Part shown: in pieces, positions 36,116 to 45,169 of the stretch
Numbering within the stretch: position 1 is the stretch's first letter
Layout: each line of letters begins with the position of its first letter
NCBI RefSeq assembly: GCF_900172325.1
Contig: NZ_FWFR01000003.1
Span: forward strand, 310,001-374,000
Length of the DNA: 64,000 bases
Source of the DNA: Oceanibacterium hippocampi
GTDB lineage: Bacteria; Pseudomonadota; Alphaproteobacteria; Sneathiellales; Sneathiellaceae
Direction of reading: 5' to 3'
Made by a program: the position numbers and the translations under genes
Notes under the pieces: model-generated
Seen by the model: only the letters and a program-made list of their open reading frames with translations
What the model was told of the DNA's origin: nothing
Databases searched by the model: none

Positions 36116-36933
36116 TTGCCCGACTCGCCCATCGCTTTCATCGACTCTCCGCGCAAGCTATCCCATAGACGTGACGTGACCTTGCCGAACGCCTCGCCCG
36201 AGGCCAGGCGGCTGTCGCGATCCGAAGGCCAGTTCGTCTCGACGATATCGATGAAATTTCCGGGGCGGGCGGACATGATGCCGATGCGATCGGACAACAA
36301 CGCCGCTTCGTCCAATGAGTGCGTGATCAAGAGTACGGTGGCGCCGGTCTCACGCCAAAGACGGAGAAGCTCGTCGCCCATCAGGAAACGAGTTTGCTGG
36401 TCAAGCGCGCCGAAGGGTTCGTCGAGCAGGATCAGGCGCGGTTCCATGACGAAGGTGCGTGCAATGCAGACGCGCTGGCGCATGCCGCCAGAAAGCTGTG
36501 AAGGACGCGCATTCCCAAAGCCCTTCAGACCCATGAAATCGATCGCGTAATCGACCCGTCTCTTGATTTCCGCGGCATCGACGCCCTGGCGCCGCAACCC
36601 GAACGCGATGTTGTCCCATACCGTCAGCCAGGGGAACGACGCATCGTCCTGAAAAACGATCCCGACTCCTTCGGGCACGGCCCCACGCACCGGATTGCCT
36701 TCGAACGTCACCTCCCCGTCGGTCGGTACCGTCAGGCCGGCGACGATGTCCATGAGCGTAGTCTTTCCACAGCCAGACGGACCGATGGTCGTGAAAAACT
36801 CTCCCTGGTGAAGTTCGAGATTGATTGGCCCCAGGGCGTGTACCACGCCTCCGTAGACGTGCTTGACATCCTTTACCGCGACTGCGACCGGTGTCTCGAT
36901 GGCCTGCGCCATGCTGGCAGGGTTCGTCTTCAT
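36112..36933 (-). CDS. ABC transporter ATP-binding protein (NitT/TauT type)
   Basis: A 273-aa ATPase with Walker A GPSGCGKTT, signature LSGGMRQRVCIAR, Walker B LILLDEPFGALD and H-loop ITHSLDEA. FQDDASFPWLTVWDNI is typical of nitrate/sulfonate/taurine importers. Energises the fused permease. The binding protein gene is 131 bp upstream. Confidence 0.95.
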   Translation of the reverse strand: MKTNPASMAQAIETPVAVAVKDVKHVYGGVVHALGPINLELHQGEFFTTIGPSGCGKTTLMDIVAGLTVPTDGEVTFEGNPVRGAVPEGVGIVFQDDASFPWLTVWDNIAFGLRRQGVDAAEIKRRVDYAIDFMGLKGFGNARPSQLSGGMRQRVCIARTFVMEPRLILLDEPFGALDQQTRFLMGDELLRLWRETGATVLLITHSLDEAALLSDRIGIMSARPGNFIDIVETNWPSDRDSRLASGEAFGKVTSRLWDSLRGESMKAMGESGK

Positions 36934-37064
36934 GATTGTTCCGAAGCTAGAGGGAGCCTTGTCTCGACCGCATCGCAGGACGGATCAGAAACCATGAATG
37001 CGAACGGGCAGACGGCACCGAAGAATGCCGCCTGCTCGCCGCTCAGGCTTGAAGGGATGCAGCG

Positions 37065-38048
37065 CTATTTCGCCTGAAGGTCTTTGGGAAGAAAGGAATC
37101 GTCGATGACGTCATTCCAGTCGATCGGGCCGTCCCAGGAGCCCTGGGCGCGGAGGCTCTCCAGCATGGCGTCCATGCCGGCCATGTCGAAACCGCCGCGG
37201 CCCCAGTAGTCAATCTCGACCATCCGCTGGACGGCGCTGATCGCAACCTCTTCCGTCAGTTTCTCGCCATAGGCCTTGGCGACGAGCTTGGCGGCTTCGA
37301 CCGGATGTTCGTAGAGATAATCCACTGCCGCGCGGCGCGCCTCGAGGATCGCCCGCAGCTTGTCGGGATTTTGCTTCGCGAACTCCGCCGTGGTCACACC
37401 GACGGTCTGGGTCATGCGCGGCAGGTTCGAAAGATCGAAAGCGATCTGGTACTTGCCGAGCCGGCCACTATACAGAGGCTCGAGAATCAGGGCTGCCTGC
37501 ACATCGCCGCGCTCCAGCGCAGCCAGGCCGGCGCCGATCTTGCCAAGCGACACCAGTTCGATTTCACCCTCGGGAATTCCTGCGGCGGCAATTGCCGCCT
37601 TCAGGACTGTCTCGCTCGTCGAACGCGGCTTGGTGTAGGAGACCTTCTTGCCACGCAGATCCTGGATCGACTTGATGCCGCTGTCGGGCATTGAAACCCA
37701 GAACAGATCGGCCAGTGTCATCACGTTGGCACTGACGATCTTGATATCGTGCCCTTCGGCGTAGGCCGCCAGGGCCGCTGCGGTACCGACCACGCCATAA
37801 CCCGCCCCGGAGGCGATCTGGTTGCGCATCGAGGTGCCGCCACCCGATGAGGAAATAACCTCGTCGATATTGATGCCGCGCTTCTCGAATTCCCCCCGTT
37901 CTATCGCGACCGCGATCGGCGCCGTGTTCAGCAGGAATCCGTAATGCGACGCAACGATGCTGTCGGCATAGGCGGCAGTCGCCGACACCGCCGCCACAAA
38001 CATGGCCGACGCACATGTAAGTGACCGTAGCTTGGAAATCTTGAACAT
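37065..38048 (-). CDS. ABC substrate-binding protein (NitT/TauT, NMT1-like)
   Basis: A 327-aa periplasmic binding protein. Signal peptide with cleavage likely after AAYA (about residue 28), then the family 3/NMT1 fold (LNTAPIAVAIERGEFEKRGI, GKKVSYTKPRSTS). Relatives bind sulfonates, nitrate or aromatic acids such as phthalate; the ligand is not readable here. First gene of the importer operon. Confidence 0.93.
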   Translation of the reverse strand: MFKISKLRSLTCASAMFVAAVSATAAYADSIVASHYGFLLNTAPIAVAIERGEFEKRGINIDEVISSSGGGTSMRNQIASGAGYGVVGTAAALAAYAEGHDIKIVSANVMTLADLFWVSMPDSGIKSIQDLRGKKVSYTKPRSTSETVLKAAIAAAGIPEGEIELVSLGKIGAGLAALERGDVQAALILEPLYSGRLGKYQIAFDLSNLPRMTQTVGVTTAEFAKQNPDKLRAILEARRAAVDYLYEHPVEAAKLVAKAYGEKLTEEVAISAVQRMVEIDYWGRGGFDMAGMDAMLESLRAQGSWDGPIDWNDVIDDSFLPKDLQAK

Positions 38049-38462
38049 TTGCTCCCATTCCTCCCTTGATGCCCGGCTGCTTCAACGCGGCCGGCGTTTC
38101 ATTCTTGGCTCAAGTCGCCTCTAAACGGCCGTCGACCCGCCCCACGTTCGCGAGACAGAAAACACGCCCGGCATTCCAGGATTCCAATCGCGTTCCCCAT
38201 GCGACCGGGGATCCCGGAATGATCTGCGAGAAGGTCCCGACTGGCTCCCTCTTGCCGGCCAGCGCTGCCGGAAAAGCCGTCGTTCCATTGCGATGACAGG
38301 GGCACGTCGAGTTCCGCCGAGCCACACCGAGGTTCCGCCCATGCCCGGCCAAAGTGCACCTGCCTCGGGCACGACGGTCGGCGCTCATGCTGCTTCTGAA
38401 CCCAATGATCTCTCCCTTCGAACGACATCCAGGAGCAGTTCCCAGAATGTCATTGCATCATA
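38049..38462. other. Long gap, possible 5' leader of the importer operon
   Basis: No convincing gene on either strand. If the minus-strand promoter at 38463-38490 is real, this would be a leader of about 400 nt before the binding-protein gene. Confidence 0.4.
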
Positions 38463-38495
38463 TTTATGCTGCAGATTATCATAATGTCAATTATT
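38463..38495 (-). promoter_or_regulatory. Promoter/operator matching the 29309-29344 site
   Basis: Minus-strand TTGACA (38485-38490), 16-nt spacer, CATAAA (38463-38468). 38477-38495 matches 29326-29344 at 17 of 19 bases and contains an exact copy of the ATCATAATGTC arm complement. Confidence 0.55.
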
Positions 38496-38587
38496 CATCG
38501 CCGGACGCCGACGCAGAAATCATGATGGAAATGCGTTCCGCGGCAGCTGTACGGCGGATTCACGGGATGCCAGGAGCACGAGACCGG

Positions 38588-39472
38588 ATGACGGAGCAGC
38601 AGGCCGCCGACGGCATGATCGGAGAAGGCAGGCTTTTCAGCGCCCTCGACGCCCCGTTTGGCGGCGAGACCAGCGCCATCGACCTTTCACAGCCTATGAG
38701 CGCCGATCTGGGTGCCGCGATCCGGGTCGCTTTCCTGAAGTACGGCGCGCTGGTGTTTCGCAATCAGGAGGTCGCGGACGAACACCTCGCTGCCTTGTGC
38801 GCGATCTTCGGGCCGCTCGAAGAACATCTGATCGAGAATAGCGACGGCAAGGTGATGAGCCCGGTTCATACCATCACCAACTTCGATGCCGACGGTAAGC
38901 CCTCGGCCAGACCGTACATCAACACCAACTACTTCTGGCATAGCGACAAGTCCTATCTCGCGACTCCGTCGCTGGCGACCATGCTGCATCCGGTCGAGTT
39001 GCCGGCCTCTGGCGGCGACACGGAGCTGGCGCATATGGGGCTCGCCTATTCGGCGCTGCCCGAAATCATCAAGCAGCGGATCGAAGGGCGGCACGTCGTG
39101 CACAGTCTGGAATTCATGCGCGAGAGCCTAGACAACCCACCGCCCAGCGAAGCCCAGAAGCGCGCGGCGCCCCCGGTCACGCACCCGATCGTGCGGCCGC
39201 ATGCCGAAACCGGGCAGCCTTGCCTTTACATCGGCATGTACGCCTCGCACATCGCGGACTTGCCCGTCGAGGAAGGCCGATGGCGCCTGGCGCGCCTACA
39301 GGAGCAGTCGACGCAACCGCCTTTCGTCTACACGCATGTCTGGCGACCGGGCGATGTGATGATCTGGGACAATCGCTGCCTGATGCATCGCGGCGTCGCC
39401 AACTACGGAATGGCGCATGAGCGACGGGTCATGAAACGGGTCTGCGTCCAGGACGTGACGCGACAGCCTTGA
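38588..39472 (+). CDS. TauD/TfdA-family Fe(II)/2-oxoglutarate dioxygenase
   Basis: A 294-aa non-heme iron oxygenase. His118 and Asp120 in WHSDKSY, distal His267 in WDNRCLMHRG, and 2-oxoglutarate-binding Arg in HERRVMKR. It hydroxylates substrates such as taurine, sulfonates or aryloxyacetates, releasing succinate and CO2. Start uncertain: in-frame ATGs at 38522 and 38567 also exist. Proximity to a TauABC-like importer supports a sulfonate or aryl acid substrate by inference. Confidence 0.93.
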   Translation: MTEQQAADGMIGEGRLFSALDAPFGGETSAIDLSQPMSADLGAAIRVAFLKYGALVFRNQEVADEHLAALCAIFGPLEEHLIENSDGKVMSPVHTITNFDADGKPSARPYINTNYFWHSDKSYLATPSLATMLHPVELPASGGDTELAHMGLAYSALPEIIKQRIEGRHVVHSLEFMRESLDNPPPSEAQKRAAPPVTHPIVRPHAETGQPCLYIGMYASHIADLPVEEGRWRLARLQEQSTQPPFVYTHVWRPGDVMIWDNRCLMHRGVANYGMAHERRVMKRVCVQDVTRQP

Positions 39473-39488
39473 TTCGCAGGTCGGCGGT

Positions 39489-40322
39489 TTAGCTGATGCT
39501 GTCCAGCAGCGTCCGTGTCGCCTGCACCGCCCGGGAGACGCGGATTCTGGCCGGCAGGGTTTTCGACACTTCGCTCTGGGGGATCTCGAGCGCCAAGGGG
39601 AGCCGATCGGTGAAAGCGCGCAGCAAACCGGCGAGGTCGATATCCCCGTCCCCCGGCAGCAATCGCTCCTTCACGGCCTCATGGATCCGGGCGTCACGTT
39701 CCGGTGACCGTTCGCGCAGGGGAGCATCGCAGAGTTGCAGATAGCGAAACCAATCGGCAGGACAATCGGCGAGGTCCTCGAGGCTGCTGCCGGATCGGTA
39801 AAAATGCAGTGCATCCAGAGCGATACCTGCGGCCGGGTGGTTGCAGCGGCGCAGGAATGCGGCCGCGCTTCTGACATCGCGGATGCTCAGCCAGGGAACG
39901 AACTCGAGATCGATGGTCAGACCCCTCTCCGCGGCCGCGTCACAAAGGGCCGTGACGTTATCCAGCGCACGCGCTTCCTCGGGATCGTCCACAGTGGTCA
40001 GGACATGCTTGGCACCGAGGGCCGCGGCGACATCGAGAAATGGCAGAAAATTCACGACCCGGCTCTGCGGAATCATCCGCGCGGTATTGGCGTCGAGCGC
40101 ACTCACTCCGCGCGCAGCCATCTCGGTCAACAGTTGCCGGCGCAGCGCCGGTTCAAGCATCAGCGGCATTTCGCTATCGCCCGGCTGGCCGGAAAGCAGG
40201 CGCAATCCGACGTGGCTGCAACCGCTCTCCGCCGCAACGGCAACGACCTCCAGCGCGTCGAGTTCCGGCACCGTGTAGTAGGAAAGCGATAATGGCCAGG
40301 ACTGCTCCATGCGGCTCACCAT
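39489..40322 (-). CDS. Sugar phosphate isomerase/epimerase-like TIM barrel
   Basis: A 277-aa xylose-isomerase-like/AP-endonuclease-2-fold protein. SESGCSHVGLRLL, GLTIDLEFVPWLSI with a metal-binding Glu, and AAGIALDALHFYRSGS match the metal-binding strands. Members isomerise sugars or ketoacids or act as dehydratases in catabolic clusters. Start uncertain (40310, 40322 or a GTG at 40352). Convergent with the dioxygenase gene. Confidence 0.85.
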   Translation of the reverse strand: MVSRMEQSWPLSLSYYTVPELDALEVVAVAAESGCSHVGLRLLSGQPGDSEMPLMLEPALRRQLLTEMAARGVSALDANTARMIPQSRVVNFLPFLDVAAALGAKHVLTTVDDPEEARALDNVTALCDAAAERGLTIDLEFVPWLSIRDVRSAAAFLRRCNHPAAGIALDALHFYRSGSSLEDLADCPADWFRYLQLCDAPLRERSPERDARIHEAVKERLLPGDGDIDLAGLLRAFTDRLPLALEIPQSEVSKTLPARIRVSRAVQATRTLLDSIS

Positions 40323-40449
40323 TTCTGGCTGACTATGCAAATCCAGGATCACTCCGTGTTTTCTGTGGCAGCATTTTGGCGGCGGGCCGGCACGGTATCA
40401 CCGAAATACGGAACCCGAAAAGCCGGACGATCAAACAAGGGCAAGCTGC

Positions 40450-41238
40450 ATGAATATCGCGACGAACAATGGCCTGGCGGTCATCCTCGGCGGCGGCAAC
40501 GGAATCGGCGAAGCCACGGCGCGCCTGATGCAGGCCCGAGGCTGGCAGACGGCGATAGCTGACAAGGACGCCGAAGCCGCCGATAGGGTCGCAACCGATC
40601 TCGGTGCGACCGGTTTCGAAGTCGACATATCAAGTGAGGCCTCCGTCGCTGCCCTCGCCTCACAGGTCGAGACAACGCTCGGTCCCGTCTCGGCGCTCGT
40701 TGTTGCCGCCGCCGTGTTCCAGGACATCGTGCCGACCGAGGACCTGGAAACCGAAGTCTGGGAACGCATCCTGCACACCAACCTGACCGGCAGCTTTCTC
40801 GCCAACCGCATCTTCGGCAAGGCCATGCTGGCACGGCGGCGCGGCAGCATCGTCAACATCGCCTCGATCGCCGCCCTCGGCTCCATGCCGGCCGAGGCCT
40901 ACGGCACCAGCAAGGCCGCCGTCGTCCACATGACACAGAATTTCGCGGGCGAATGGGGGCGGAGTGGCATCAGGGTGAACGCCGTCTCGCCAGGCTCGAC
41001 CCTGGTGTCGCGCGTTGCCAGACGCCTGCAGACCGGCCGCTATGCCTCAGATCCCGGCGATTTCACCGCGCTTGGCAGAATCGTCCAGCCGAACGAGGTC
41101 GCCGAGGCCATCGAATTTTTGGCTTCGGAGCGCGCCTCGGCAATCACCGGCGTCAATCTCGTCGTCGACGCCGGCTGGCAGGTCGCCTCGACCTGGTCGC
41201 AGTTCGGCGGTGTAAGGCCCGCCCGGGAACCGGAATGA
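40450..41238 (+). CDS. SDR-family oxidoreductase
   Basis: A 262-aa short-chain dehydrogenase. Dinucleotide motif LGGGNGIGEA, VAAAVF in place of NNAG, NIASIAA with the catalytic Ser, and YGTSK. The second structural motif is atypical, so substrate or cofactor handling may differ from FabG. Its 3' end lies 5 bp from the convergent amidohydrolase. Confidence 0.9.
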   Translation: MNIATNNGLAVILGGGNGIGEATARLMQARGWQTAIADKDAEAADRVATDLGATGFEVDISSEASVAALASQVETTLGPVSALVVAAAVFQDIVPTEDLETEVWERILHTNLTGSFLANRIFGKAMLARRRGSIVNIASIAALGSMPAEAYGTSKAAVVHMTQNFAGEWGRSGIRVNAVSPGSTLVSRVARRLQTGRYASDPGDFTALGRIVQPNEVAEAIEFLASERASAITGVNLVVDAGWQVASTWSQFGGVRPAREPE

Positions 41239-41243
41239 TCAGT

Positions 41244-42248
41244 TCAACCCTTGCGCAACAGGCGCCGCGCATTGCCCGCCCAAGCGGGCGCGATTTCCCC
41301 ATGCGCGCCTTCCTCCGGCTGGTCCCAGCCGGCGAAGTTGGTGCCATAGACGATCCGGTCGTCGCCGACCCATTTGCGCAACAGGGCCAGCGCGGACGGA
41401 TCGGTGACATGCGCGTCGTACCAGAGTTTGGTCAGCGCTTCCTCGAACGCGCCGTCCTTCCTGATCGCCTCGCTTGCCCAGGGGCGCTTCCGCGCGGCCT
41501 GTGCCAGGCGACCCGCCAGCATCGGCGTACCGCCGCCGCCGTGGCTGATCCAGATGTCGAGATCGGGATGGCGATCGAACACGCCGCCGAAGATCAGCGT
41601 GGCGACGGCGATGGATTCCTGTGCCGCGAAACCGATGATGACATCGAGATCGAAGCGTTTGAGGTTCGGGTCGCCGGGAGGGCCGTCGATGCCCGACGGC
41701 GCGGGATGCAGGAACAGCGGCACGTCCAGTTCGGCGAAGGCCCGGTAAAGGGGGTCGAGGGCTTCACTGTGCAATGGATTGGAAAACTCCGTCCCGGTCG
41801 CCGCCCCCCAAAGGCCCAGTTCGACGACCGCGCGCTGCAATTCATCGCGCGCCGCGATCGGGTCCTGCATGGGCAGCGCCGCGAGACCACCCAGGCGATC
41901 GGGGTAGGCGCGCACCAGCTCCGCGCAGGCATCGTTGTGCTTGCGGCAGAAGGCAATCGCCTCGGCAGGGTCAATATGATGGAAATAGGTCAGCGGGCTG
42001 GGCGAGAGCACCTGGAAGCCGATGCCATCCTTGTCCATGCGCGCCAGACGCAGCGCCGGATCGGTGAAAGGGCTCGCCTTGTGACGCACGCCGACCAGCT
42101 TGTAGTTGCCGACCCGGTACCAGGGCGAACCGTCCGCGTCCTCGCCGAACTCGGGGCCATGACGACCCGCGGCGCCGTTCGTGGCGTTCAGGCGCACATG
42201 TGCATGGACGTCTATGACCGTCGCCGACGCTATTCCACTCATCACCAT
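41244..42248 (-). CDS. Amidohydrolase, ACMSD-like decarboxylase/hydrolase family
   Basis: A 334-aa TIM-barrel metalloenzyme of the amidohydrolase_2 family. N-terminal HxH at His15/His17 (VIDVHAHVRL), LFLHPAPSG with the third His, ISHGGGG with the fourth, and GTNFAGWD carrying the Asp. The family includes aminocarboxymuconate-semialdehyde decarboxylase and other non-oxidative decarboxylases. Likely acts on a carboxylated ring or ring-opened intermediate. ATG 42248 chosen for AAGG upstream. Confidence 0.9.
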   Translation of the reverse strand: MVMSGIASATVIDVHAHVRLNATNGAAGRHGPEFGEDADGSPWYRVGNYKLVGVRHKASPFTDPALRLARMDKDGIGFQVLSPSPLTYFHHIDPAEAIAFCRKHNDACAELVRAYPDRLGGLAALPMQDPIAARDELQRAVVELGLWGAATGTEFSNPLHSEALDPLYRAFAELDVPLFLHPAPSGIDGPPGDPNLKRFDLDVIIGFAAQESIAVATLIFGGVFDRHPDLDIWISHGGGGTPMLAGRLAQAARKRPWASEAIRKDGAFEEALTKLWYDAHVTDPSALALLRKWVGDDRIVYGTNFAGWDQPEEGAHGEIAPAWAGNARRLLRKG

Positions 42249-42412
42249 TTTCAGCCTTTCTTCAGACGAGTTCGGGGGCCGTGCGGTGGTTCCCGGCCCT
42301 GGGGAGGAAGGCCCGATCGAACCGGTTTCATGCCGCAAACCAGGGCAGCATCACTGTCCAGCGGACGCCTCCCTGTCAAGCATGCGTGCATCAACGAGGA
42401 GCATTTCCAGCC

Positions 42413-42964
42413 ATGACCGATATCACGGTACGAGCCTGTGCCCAGGCAATCGTCGATGCGGTGGAGCGATTCGGCGACGACAGGAACGGCCTGACCGCAG
42501 CGCTCAGGGTACCGCTGGGTGCCCTGGCGCGGCGCGACGATTTGCGCGATCTGGGCGTGCCCCGGCAAGGGAACAACGTCGCCTTTTCCAGCTATCTCTA
42601 TTTCGACGGCGAGCTTTCGATCCTGCTGTTCGAGATTCCCCACGATCGCGCCGTCCCGCCGCACGATCATGGCGTCTGGGAAGGATTCTGTGTCTACCGC
42701 GGCAAGGTAAGGCATAGCGTCTACCGGCGCGCCGACGACGGCACGGTCGACGGCTTTGCCGAACTCGAGACGGTGGAGGAAAGCGACATGGGCCCGGGCG
42801 ATCTCAGCATCGTCACCCCGCCGGCGGACATTCACGGCTTCCAGGCGCTGGAGGAAGGCTCGCTGGGGATTACCGTCGTCAACGGCGTCTACAAGCCCGA
42901 GCGTCTCTACTATCAGCCCGAGGCCAAGACCTACGTCGTAAAGACACCGAATAACCCACGATAG
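42413..42964 (+). CDS. Cysteine dioxygenase-like cupin
   Basis: A 183-aa single cupin of cysteine-dioxygenase length and style. His84 and His86 in PPHDHGVWEGF and His141 in PADIHGF form a 3-His iron site. The tail resembles COG5553-type predicted thiol dioxygenases. It could oxidise a thiol such as cysteine or 3-mercaptopropionate. Located at the head of a three-gene plus-strand set with SDR and ThuA. Confidence 0.85.
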   Translation: MTDITVRACAQAIVDAVERFGDDRNGLTAALRVPLGALARRDDLRDLGVPRQGNNVAFSSYLYFDGELSILLFEIPHDRAVPPHDHGVWEGFCVYRGKVRHSVYRRADDGTVDGFAELETVEESDMGPGDLSIVTPPADIHGFQALEEGSLGITVVNGVYKPERLYYQPEAKTYVVKTPNNPR

Positions 42965-42983
42965 AAACGGAGTACGCCGCAGC

Positions 42984-43769
42984 ATGACCGCAACCCGGAG
43001 AACTGCCATCGTGACGGGCGCGGCCGGAGGCCTCGGCCTCGCCATCGCCGAGCGGTTGGCCAAGGACAGCCTGGATGTCGCTTTGATCGATATCGATTCC
43101 GCGGGCGCCGAAGCGGCCGCCGACAGGATCGAAGGTGCGCGTGGATATGGCTGCGACGTTACCGACGAGGGCGCTGTCGTCGAACTTCTGGACCGTTTCG
43201 AAAGCGATTTCGGCTCCTGCCCCGACGTGCTGGTCAACAATGCCGGAATCGTGCGATTCGGAGACTTGCTGGAACATAGCGCCAAAGACTTCCGCAAGGT
43301 TCTCGACGTCAATCTGGTCGGCACGTTCATCATGGCGCAACAGGTCGGGAGGCGCATGGCCGGGCGCGGCAGCGGCGCGATCGTCAATATCACGTCGCTC
43401 AACGCCTTCGCGACCAGTCCCGATGCAGGCGCCTATCCGGCCAGCAAGGCCGCCGTCGCAAAGCTGACCGAACAGTTCGCCCTGACCCTGGCGCCGCTCG
43501 GCGTGCGGGTCAACGCGGTGGCACCCGGCTTCATCGATTCCGGAATGTCGAGCCCGATTTACGAGGACCCGGAGGTCCGCGCGTTTCGCGGCGCGAGTGT
43601 ACCGGCCGGACGGATCGGTGAAGCCGTGGACGTCGCCAATGCCGTTGCTTTCCTCGCTTCCGAGCAGGCAGCATATATCCATGGTCAGCATCTGCTGATC
43701 GATGGCGGCGTCGGCATCAGCCTGAAGAAACAGATGCCACGCAAGGCGCCGACTCGGGCGGAGAAGTAG
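42984..43769 (+). CDS. SDR-family oxidoreductase (FabG-like)
   Basis: A 261-aa short-chain dehydrogenase with TGAAGGLGLA, NNAG, NITSLNA (catalytic Ser) and YPASK. 19 bp after the cupin gene and 3 bp before ThuA, so co-transcribed. The C-terminal tail (about 20 residues, Lys/Arg-rich) is longer than usual. Confidence 0.92.
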   Translation: MTATRRTAIVTGAAGGLGLAIAERLAKDSLDVALIDIDSAGAEAAADRIEGARGYGCDVTDEGAVVELLDRFESDFGSCPDVLVNNAGIVRFGDLLEHSAKDFRKVLDVNLVGTFIMAQQVGRRMAGRGSGAIVNITSLNAFATSPDAGAYPASKAAVAKLTEQFALTLAPLGVRVNAVAPGFIDSGMSSPIYEDPEVRAFRGASVPAGRIGEAVDVANAVAFLASEQAAYIHGQHLLIDGGVGISLKKQMPRKAPTRAEK

Positions 43770-43772
43770 ATC

Positions 43773-44489
43773 TTGCGGAACCTCATCCTGACCGGCGGTA
43801 TCCGCCACGATTTCGCCGACAATACCCGGGCCGTGATCGCCCTGCTGGCCGAGGCCGGGATCGAATCCGAGGCGACCGAGGACATCGATGCCGGCATCGC
43901 GTCCCTGAGCGAAGAGCATTATGATCTGGTCACCGTGATGGCGCTTCGCTGGCGCATGGAAGGCGATCCGAAATACGCGCCTTACCGGGCCGCATGGGCC
44001 TATCACATGCCGGAGCCATCACGGCAGGGCTTGCAAAGACACGTCGCGCACGGCGGCGGCCTTCTCGGCCTGCACACCGCCTGTCTCTGCTTCGATGACT
44101 GGGATGACTGGCGCGAAGTGCTCGGAGGCCGGTGGACCTGGGGACAGTCCTTTCACCCGCCGCGCGGGCCGATAACCGTGTCGCCGCTGCGGCAAGCCCG
44201 CACTCATCCCCTGACCAGAGGGTTGCCGGAGTTCCAGCTCGAGGACGAGGTCTTCAGCGCGCTTTCGCTCGCCCGGGACGTGACACCTCTGTTGAATGCC
44301 AGGGCAACCAACGCCGATGTCTCCGGTCAGCCGGTACTCTGGGCCCGCCAGGAGGGTGATGCGAGGATCGTCTACGACGCCTTGGGCCATGACCGTGAGT
44401 CACTGGAGAACGCCGTCCATCGGCGCATCCTGCAGCGCTCGGCGCTCTGGGCCGGCAAGGCATCGGATGACACCGTGACCGGATTCTAG
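43773..44489 (+). CDS. ThuA-like domain protein
   Basis: A 238-aa class-I glutamine-amidotransferase-like fold of the ThuA family. GGGLLGLHTACLCFDDW and REVLGGRWTW are family hallmarks, with RIVYDALGHDRES near the end. The start is TTG at 43773 with GGAG about 9 nt upstream. ThuA proteins accompany sugar or polyol oxidation genes; the biochemical role is poorly defined. Confidence 0.88.
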   Translation: MRNLILTGGIRHDFADNTRAVIALLAEAGIESEATEDIDAGIASLSEEHYDLVTVMALRWRMEGDPKYAPYRAAWAYHMPEPSRQGLQRHVAHGGGLLGLHTACLCFDDWDDWREVLGGRWTWGQSFHPPRGPITVSPLRQARTHPLTRGLPEFQLEDEVFSALSLARDVTPLLNARATNADVSGQPVLWARQEGDARIVYDALGHDRESLENAVHRRILQRSALWAGKASDDTVTGF

Positions 44490-44619
44490 ACGACGACCGG
44501 AGCGGAAGGCACCGGCAGGATGCGCTAGCGCCCCCCCCAACTTCGGCGAGCGGTGTCTTAGCAACTCGGCGTGAGAGGAACTGGGGTGGCTCGTAGCGCT
44601 GGATCCTGCATGAGCTGAT

Positions 44620-44994
44620 TGCGCCGATCAACGGCGAGACACCCAGCGCCTCGCACATCTACGATACCGGCCAGATCCGCCGGTGCTTCGCGATGAACTC
44701 GAAAATGAGACATGGCTCTTCGCGAAGTAGGCTGCGGAATTATTTGGGGTATCGCGTTCTGCCTTCAGCTTCGCGACGACCCGGCGCATGCGATCGAAAT
44801 CCAGCGGCGCCGGTATCACCTACCCGTCGCCGGAAAGTTCCTTTTGCGGGTGCGCCGTTAACTCGCAAACCCATTTGCGCAGCACGATTCCATGCAGGTC
44901 GAGGTCGCGACGTCTGCGCCGCACCGACGCCATATTCGCTCACCAGCCCCACCGCCCCGAACTTGAGCTCCCGGTCGAGCTTTCTTCGTCGCAT
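44620..44994 (-). mobile_element. IS3-family transposase remnant (OrfA plus start of OrfB)
   Basis: OrfA-like RRRKLDRELKFGAVGLVSEYG begins at 44994, then in another frame KLKAERDTPNNSAAYFAK, then OrfB-like IFEFIAKHRRIWPVS with an in-frame TAG before MCEALGVS. At least one frameshift, one nonsense codon, and loss of the OrfB catalytic DDE domain. The remaining gap 44490-45169 shows nothing else. Confidence 0.85.
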
Positions 44995-45169
44995 CCATTG
45001 CCTACAGTTCCATAAAAACGCCTATCCTTGTATTCTTGGAAACGGCAGCAGGCCAATTCCCCTGATATCAACGAAGTAAAGGCTCAGCTGCAAGCAGTCC
45101 CGATCGATGATGGGGCTCCTTTCAGGCAATACTGGCCGACTGTAGGGAGCACGAGCAGAAATCGATCAG

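Noticed and set aside
38099-38428. 109-aa minus-strand frame in the importer leader
   Set aside because: No ribosome site or homology; overlapping frames on the same strand look equally random.
40953-42416. 487-aa plus-strand frame
   Set aside because: Overlaps the SDR tail in another frame and the antisense of the ACMSD-like amidohydrolase; both have catalytic motifs.
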